A DNA stretch of 12,181 nt. It comes from a bacterium (GTDB lineage: Bacteria > SZUA-79 > Acidulodesulfobacterales > Acidulodesulfobacteraceae). The notes beneath the pieces are model-generated. The model was not told the origin of the DNA. It was given only the letters and a program-made list of their open reading frames with translations, and ran no database searches. The position numbers and the translations under genes were made by a program. The DNA lies in contig JAKACI010000022.1 in NCBI GenBank assembly GCA_021821565.1, positions 1 through 12,181 on the forward strand, written 5' to 3'. Each line of letters begins with the position of its first letter. Positions within the stretch are counted from its first letter, which is position 1. Below, piece by piece: positions 7,807-12,181 of this stretch.

Positions 7807-9417
7807 TTACAAGTTAAAAATAAGTTCTTTTATTCTGTCCGCAAGCATATCTGCTGAGTTATCCCAAGTATTACAATCGGTTCTTATATTTTTTATGTTT
7901 ATGGCGGCATATTTACTTTCAAATTCTTTTACCGCTTTAATTAAATGTTCGGCATCGGGCGTAAAATAAAAAGGGTATTCGCCGCCTACTTCTCTAAAAA
8001 CGGCAATATCGCTCGCCAGCACCGGAATGCCGTAATGCACAGCTTCAACTAAAGGCAGTCCAAATCCCTCTCTTAAAGAAGCGCATATTACGGCATCGGC
8101 ATTTTTATATAAAAAATTTAATTCATCATCGTTTAAATCATTAAAAACATAAAATTTTTTATTAAGATAAATAGAATTGTTAAATTTTTTTATCAGCATA
8201 TCAATATTCCAGCCGATTTTTCCTACAATAACTAAAACCCCGCCAAATCCGTTTTTCCACAAATCTTCAAAAGCTTCAAACGCATAATTATAACCCTTTC
8301 TCGGCTCTATTGTTCCTACCATTAAATATATGAGGCTTGTTGCTGTTAAATCGGTTTTATGTATCTTATTTAATTGTTTTACCGAATCTATAAGTTGAAA
8401 TAAATTTTTTCTAATGTTATTGGTATCGCAATTGGTATTAATATTATTAGCAGCAACATTGGCACCGGTATTATAACTCTTACTATTATTGCTATATTGA
8501 ACAGTATTTTGAATACAGCCGATTTTGTTCTTAAAATCATATCCCAAATAAAAAAAAGACACCGGCTTCTTTTTTATATGGAATGTATTATTATGTAAAT
8601 TATTATTATTATTTAAAGAATTATTAAAATATTCTTTAATTATTCTCATCTCGCTTTTTGAAATCGTTAAAATACCGTCTGATAACTTAATGAATTTATT
8701 TAATGCTTTTCTAAATCTTAAAGTGAAATATTTTTCAACAAACTCAGGATTGGTTAAGGGAATAATATCATAAACCACCATAATAATTACGCTGTTTTTT
8801 TTCTTTATATTTTTGCAAAAAAATTTAAAATAATAATTATTATAATAGTAATCCCAAAAGCTGTCTATTAGAAGCAATAAATCGTTTTCTTCCGGAAAAA
8901 TAATATCACCGTTAATATGCCCGTTATTGTTATTAATATATGAATTAAATATCTGTATTAAACCTATAGAAAAATATTTAAGTCTTTTTAGTAATCGCCA
9001 TATTGCTTTTAAGATTTTATAAATGTTTTGATTTTGATTAATATTCAATCTTTCTCTTAAAATTATTTTTACTTTTTCTTTTATATTTATTTTAATTTTA
9101 ACCTTATGTCTATTTTTATTGTATGTTTTGGTATTGATATTATTGTTTGCATTATTTATATTATCCGGCTTATTTATATCATGATATACGATATTTTCAG
9201 TATTTTTGTTATTTTTATTATTTTTGCTATATAGAAATGTATTTAAACTAATATAGCCTTTAGCGCCTAAAACAATCGGTATAACCGGAATATTTAATTT
9301 TTCCGATATCCTGCAGGATCTTTCTGTTATATTGCGGACAACGCGCTGAATACCGGTATTTAAATCGTCATTATATGTTTCAGAACAATCTATTAAAATT
9401 CTGTTGATTTTTTTCAT
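7807..9417 (-). CDS. GT4-type (group 1) glycosyltransferase with Asn-rich inserts
   Basis: This is a probable retaining, nucleotide-sugar-dependent glycosyltransferase acting on the cytoplasmic face during surface glycan assembly. Its N-terminal Rossmann-like domain starts ILIDCSETYN with TGIQRVVRNI (21-30), and YDIIPLTNPEFVEKYF lies near 216-231. The C-terminal donor-binding domain begins LIYLMVGTIEPRKGYNYAFEAF (about 362-383) and holds the E-x7-E motif EGFGLPLVE (450-458). At 536 residues it is much longer than the usual 350-400. The excess is largely explained by Asn-rich stretches at about 64-104, 161-169, 265-277 and 304-336 and by a basic segment at about 103-150. The start is ATG with no clear Shine-Dalgarno. 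Donor, acceptor and linkage cannot be inferred. It is divergent from wzx and upstream of wzm. Confidence 0.88.
   Translation of the reverse strand: MKKINRILIDCSETYNDDLNTGIQRVVRNITERSCRISEKLNIPVIPIVLGAKGYISLNTFLYSKNNKNNKNTENIVYHDINKPDNINNANNNINTKTYNKNRHKVKIKINIKEKVKIILRERLNINQNQNIYKILKAIWRLLKRLKYFSIGLIQIFNSYINNNNGHINGDIIFPEENDLLLLIDSFWDYYYNNYYFKFFCKNIKKKNSVIIMVVYDIIPLTNPEFVEKYFTLRFRKALNKFIKLSDGILTISKSEMRIIKEYFNNSLNNNNNLHNNTFHIKKKPVSFFYLGYDFKNKIGCIQNTVQYSNNSKSYNTGANVAANNINTNCDTNNIRKNLFQLIDSVKQLNKIHKTDLTATSLIYLMVGTIEPRKGYNYAFEAFEDLWKNGFGGVLVIVGKIGWNIDMLIKKFNNSIYLNKKFYVFNDLNDDELNFLYKNADAVICASLREGFGLPLVEAVHYGIPVLASDIAVFREVGGEYPFYFTPDAEHLIKAVKEFESKYAAINIKNIRTDCNTWDNSADMLADRIKELIFNL
8410..8508 (-). 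repeat. Asn-rich insert between the two domains of the glycosyltransferase
   Basis: It encodes residues about 304-336, with the motif AANNINTNCDTNNI. The segment sits just before the inter-domain linker of the GT-B fold. Its core bases (gctgctaataatattaata on the coding strand) closely resemble part of the TolC-like insert (gctgctaatattaatactg). It is probably a disordered loop. Confidence 0.7.
8587..8625 (-). repeat. Short polyasparagine segment in the glycosyltransferase
   Basis: Residues about 265-277 read NNSLNNNNNLHNN, encoded almost wholly by AAT/AAC codons. It follows the helix IIKEYF and precedes the strand VSFFYLGYD, where related enzymes have only a short loop. Confidence 0.7.
9106..9228 (-). 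repeat. Asn-rich insert in the N-terminal domain of the glycosyltransferase
   Basis: Residues about 64-104 are low complexity, with runs such as NNKNNKN and NINNANNNINTKTYNKN. The insert follows the second strand region of the N-terminal domain and leads into a Lys/Ile-rich stretch. A smaller Asn run (INNNNGHING, 8911-8937) lies further along the same gene. Confidence 0.75.
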
Positions 9418-9611
9418 ATGTGATAGTATATATAATAAATTTATTTATTTAATTAATTAAATTTATTTTAATAATCGGTTTATATTATAATAATATATAA
9501 TAATAAAATAAATTAACGTACGATACTATAAAATTTTTTATCAAAGAAATATTCCAACAAATAAATAGCATAATAATAAATAATAAAACATTAAGATAAA
9601 AAAATACAGCC
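9418..9611. promoter_or_regulatory. Divergent intergenic region between the glycosyltransferase and wzx
   Basis: These 194 bases separate genes transcribed away from each other, so at least one promoter in each direction is expected. The sequence is nearly all A and T and holds a 16-base perfect palindrome (9447-9462). I could not pick out a convincing promoter, transcription-factor site or RNA element in it. Confidence 0.4.
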
Positions 9612-11036
9612 TTGCTATCCAACAAACAAAGATTTATAAGAAATTTCTCGCTATTGCTGGGCTCCCGCGTTATAAGCGCCGTTTTAACGCTTCTCGTCAA
9701 TATTTTGCTTATTGAACGATTGGGTGCTTCTATCTACGGCGAATTTGCGTTTGCTCTTACTTTAAGCGGATATTTTGTTGCAATTGCCGATACCGGTTTA
9801 TCGCCGTTTGGAGAAACAGAGACCGCCAAAAATAAAAATAATATATCAAAAATTATCAACGACATAACCTCGGCTAAATTTTTGCTTTCTTTGATATCAA
9901 CTATTATAATCATTTTTATCGGAATATTTTTATTTAAAGATAACCCGAGACAAAAAATTATGCTTATAACTATTGCTTTTTTACCTATAATATATTCTTT
10001 TAATTTTTCATGGACATTAAGGGGGATTGAAAAAAACCATGTAATTCTGACAACCAACCTTATAGGCGGATTAATTTATTTTCTTGGAGTTTTATTAATA
10101 GTTAAAAATTCAAAATTGTATTTAGCCGCCGTTTTATTATTTCTGGCGGGCAGTATCATAACCTCTATTTTTCAATTAAATTATATTAGAAAACTAATAA
10201 AAAAAATAAAAGTTAATTTTTCATACGGTTCTGTTAAAAAAACCGTTAAAGACTCCCTGCCGTTCGGAATTTTTTCATGGTTCAGCGTTTTATATATAAG
10301 CTATCCTATTGTTTTTCTAAAAATTTTCAGCGATAATAAAAATATTGGATTCTACTATATAACATACAAGCTGATGGTGTTTATATTTGTAATATTCAAT
10401 CTAACGGGCAACGCTTTCATTCCTGTTATATCGGACGCTATAAAAGCAAAAGATAATGAAAAAGAATCAAAAATTTTAAGCGAACTTATTAAATTTACTT
10501 ACACTTTTTCAATTCCGATATGTTTCGGCGGTTTTATTATCAGCTATAATTTGATTGCAGCATTATTCGGATTAAAAATTATTGAAAGCGCAATGCTTTT
10601 AAGAATGATGATATGGGCTATCATTCCATTCGGGATAAGCTCTGCGCTGATATCTTATCTTATGGCAAAAAATGAGAAAAAGTCTCTTGTAAAATCCGCA
10701 ATGTTTACATCTATAACAGGGTTTATATTTTCAATTTTCTTTATTAAGTATTTTGGATTAAAAGGAGCGGCGTATTCGTTAAATTTTATTGAACTTTTAA
10801 TGGTAAGCAGTCTAATATATTTTACATATAAAATTATAAAAATTAAATTTGACATTATAAACTTTATAAAAGTTTTGGCGGCATCCGCGATTATGGCATA
10901 TATCGTTATACTGGCGCATCAGAGATTAATACTGAGCATTCTTATAGGAATGGCGGTTTACGCTATATTATCCCTTATTTTAAAGACAATAACCAAAAAA
11001 GATATTGAAGAGTTTACAACTTTATTTGCAAAATAA
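9612..11036 (+). CDS. wzx: Wzx-type lipid-linked oligosaccharide flippase (polysaccharide biosynthesis protein)
   Basis: This polytopic inner-membrane protein of the MOP/MATE-like superfamily should flip undecaprenyl-linked glycan repeat units to the periplasm. The 474 residues contain about 12-14 hydrophobic helices. The N-terminus is characteristic of Wzx/RfbX proteins: FIRNFSLLLGSRVISAVLTL, then IERLGASIYGEFAFALTL, and a conserved ADTGL. A C-terminal half has a second copy of the helical pattern, including YFGLKGAAYSL. The start is TTG. An in-frame stop lies only 15 bases upstream and no ATG is available, while the conserved N-terminus begins right after it; the ribosome site is weak. It is followed after 23 bases by a glycosyltransferase, so the two probably form an operon. 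Confidence 0.9.
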   Translation: MLSNKQRFIRNFSLLLGSRVISAVLTLLVNILLIERLGASIYGEFAFALTLSGYFVAIADTGLSPFGETETAKNKNNISKIINDITSAKFLLSLISTIIIIFIGIFLFKDNPRQKIMLITIAFLPIIYSFNFSWTLRGIEKNHVILTTNLIGGLIYFLGVLLIVKNSKLYLAAVLLFLAGSIITSIFQLNYIRKLIKKIKVNFSYGSVKKTVKDSLPFGIFSWFSVLYISYPIVFLKIFSDNKNIGFYYITYKLMVFIFVIFNLTGNAFIPVISDAIKAKDNEKESKILSELIKFTYTFSIPICFGGFIISYNLIAALFGLKIIESAMLLRMMIWAIIPFGISSALISYLMAKNEKKSLVKSAMFTSITGFIFSIFFIKYFGLKGAAYSLNFIELLMVSSLIYFTYKIIKIKFDIINFIKVLAASAIMAYIVILAHQRLILSILIGMAVYAILSLILKTITKKDIEEFTTLFAK

Positions 11037-11059
11037 AATTTGCATAATTAATATAATTT

Positions 11060-12181
11060 ATGAATATTTTAATTGACATTAAATTTTTATATGAAAAAGA
11101 TTGCGGCATAAAAACATTTTTGTATAATATATTAAAAGAACTTTTAAAAATTTCCGAAGAAATTAATAATAGCAGCAGCACCAATAGTAGTAATAGTAGT
11201 AATAGTAGTAATAGTAGTAATAGTAGTATGAGTATTAGTATTGGCAGTATTAATATTAATGGTAACAATAATAGTAATAGTGTTAATAGTAATAATTCGC
11301 ATATACTCAATAACGATATAAATATAAATAATACATGTAATAATAATATACATAATATACACGATATAAACCATATAAACCATATAAATATTGATGTTAT
11401 CGGATTAAGCGGAAAAATTACAAAACTTACTTATAAACATTTAAATTTAAAAATTATAGCAAAAAAACAAAAATTTTATAGTTCTATAAAAAATATTTTT
11501 GCCATAAATTCTTTTTTATATCCTTCAATTAAGAAAATATATAGGTTCGTGAGAAAGCAAATAAATAATAAAATTAATTTCGCTTATTACGATATTTTCT
11601 GGTCACCGTATCAAACGGAAATAGATTCAAATATTGCAAAAAAGAAATTTATAACTATTTATGATTTATATCCTCTGACAAATACAGAAAGTTCCGTAAA
11701 AGAACATTCGGCAGCTTTTAAAAATTATATGGATAAATATCTTACAGTTTTTGACGGAGTAACGACTTGTTCAGAGTTTGTAAAAAAAGATTTAGAAAGT
11801 TTTTATAATTATCCTGAAAATAAAATATTTATAGTGAAAAGCGCCTATGATAAAAATATCTTTAAAAAAATATCCGATAAAAATATTTTGCAATCTTTTA
11901 AAGATAAATATAATTTAAATAATCCGTTTATATTGTATATAGGAGCGCTTCATCCCAGAAAAAATATTTTAAATTTGCTTAAAGCGTTTAAAAAATTTAA
12001 GAGGATTAATGGAGACAGATTTAATGTGAATAGTAATATAATTAATAAAATAGAACTGGTTTTAGTATCCAACACATCCTGGCTTGATAAAGAAACTTTA
12101 ACATTGCTTGATGAATTAAAAGATTATGTAAAAATATTTAAGCATATCGGCAATGAAGAACTTGCTTTGTTTTATAATACC
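11060..12181 (+). CDS. GT4-type glycosyltransferase with large Asn/Ser-rich insert (3' end beyond window)
   Basis: An open frame of 374 codons begins at ATG and reaches the window edge without a stop, so the C-terminus is missing. The N-terminus MNILIDIKFLYEKDCGIKTFLYNILKELL is that of group 1 glycosyltransferases. FITIYDLYPLTNTE (197-210) and DGVTTCSEFVKKDL (232-245) match the equivalent region of the other glycosyltransferase in this window. FILYIGALHPRKNILNLLKAF (290-310) opens the donor-binding domain; the expected E-x7-E motif would lie outside. Residues 36-111 are an Asn/Ser/His-rich insert between the first helix and second strand, a surface loop in this fold. No Shine-Dalgarno is visible; the start is set by the conserved N-terminus. 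It likely adds a sugar to the glycan handled by the flippase upstream. Confidence 0.88.
   Translation, partial: MNILIDIKFLYEKDCGIKTFLYNILKELLKISEEINNSSSTNSSNSSNSSNSSNSSMSISIGSININGNNNSNSVNSNNSHILNNDININNTCNNNIHNIHDINHINHINIDVIGLSGKITKLTYKHLNLKIIAKKQKFYSSIKNIFAINSFLYPSIKKIYRFVRKQINNKINFAYYDIFWSPYQTEIDSNIAKKKFITIYDLYPLTNTESSVKEHSAAFKNYMDKYLTVFDGVTTCSEFVKKDLESFYNYPENKIFIVKSAYDKNIFKKISDKNILQSFKDKYNLNNPFILYIGALHPRKNILNLLKAFKKFKRINGDRFNVNSNIINKIELVLVSNTSWLDKETLTLLDELKDYVKIFKHIGNEELALFYNT
11183..11227 (+). repeat. Perfect microsatellite (AATAGTAGT)x5 inside the glycosyltransferase gene
   Basis: Five identical 9-base units run without interruption and encode five Asn-Ser-Ser triplets. The flanks are degenerate versions of the same composition (AGCAGCAGCACC before, ATGAGTATTAGT after). 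A 9-base unit keeps the frame whatever the copy number, so slippage would change loop length rather than switch the gene off. Confidence 0.97.
11363..11389 (+). repeat. Three-copy 9-bp tandem repeat in the same insert
   Basis: Units gatataaac, catataaac and catataaat follow one another and encode DIN-HIN-HIN. They form the end of the 76-residue low-complexity insert. Each unit differs from its neighbour by one base, which suggests older duplication than the perfect repeat upstream. Confidence 0.85.

Noticed and set aside
9734..10057. 107-residue minus-strand open frame inside wzx
   Set aside because: It is antisense to conserved flippase sequence; its hydrophobicity is explained by the complementary strand.
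11183..11227. Possible CRISPR array or iteron cluster
   Set aside because: The units are 9 bases, directly abutting with no spacers, and in frame within a coding gene.
11014..11383. Minus-strand poly-Leu and Thr/Ile-rich open frames
   Set aside because: They are antisense shadows of the (AATAGTAGT) repeat and neighbouring Asn codons inside the second glycosyltransferase.

Overview
The window is AT-rich chromosomal DNA from a Gram-negative (two-membrane) bacterium. The evidence for two membranes is a complete TolC/HlyD/ABC type I secretion set and an O-polysaccharide-type Wzm/Wzt exporter. Protein style suggests a low-GC proteobacterial lineage, possibly a deltaproteobacterium-like group, but nothing here fixes the species. 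No rRNA, tRNA, CRISPR array, transposase or phage gene was seen. No gene-free stretch exceeds about 250 bases.

Region 1 (247-5211, minus strand) is a three-gene type I secretion operon. It is transcribed in the order outer-membrane TolC-like channel, PrtD-type ABC transporter, HlyD-type membrane-fusion protein. No secreted substrate is encoded in the window. Region 2 (5348-5870, minus) is a two-gene toxin-antitoxin module: an Unstab_antitox-family antitoxin followed by a RelE/ParE-like toxin. Region 3 (6007-9417, minus) is a surface-polysaccharide block: a GT4 glycosyltransferase, then the ABC exporter permease Wzm and its short ATPase Wzt, whose genes overlap. Region 4 (9612-12181, plus) diverges from region 3. 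It encodes a Wzx-type flippase and a second GT4 glycosyltransferase that runs off the window end (374 codons visible, no stop).

Regions 3 and 4 look like part of an O-antigen, capsule or exopolysaccharide locus. The glycosyltransferases would build glycans on a lipid carrier, and Wzm/Wzt and/or Wzx would move them across the inner membrane. The secretion operon next door could export a surface protein or enzyme.

The most unusual feature is a set of low-complexity, mostly asparagine-rich segments in functionally unrelated proteins. They occur in the TolC-like protein (before and after its signal peptide), at four places in the first glycosyltransferase, and as a 76-residue insert in the second, which includes a perfect (AATAGTAGT)x5 microsatellite. 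The ABC transporter has a 10-glutamine run in its C-terminal tail. The repeat units I could define are multiples of three bases, so copy-number change would alter loop length without breaking the frame. Four of the ten genes appear to use TTG or GTG starts.
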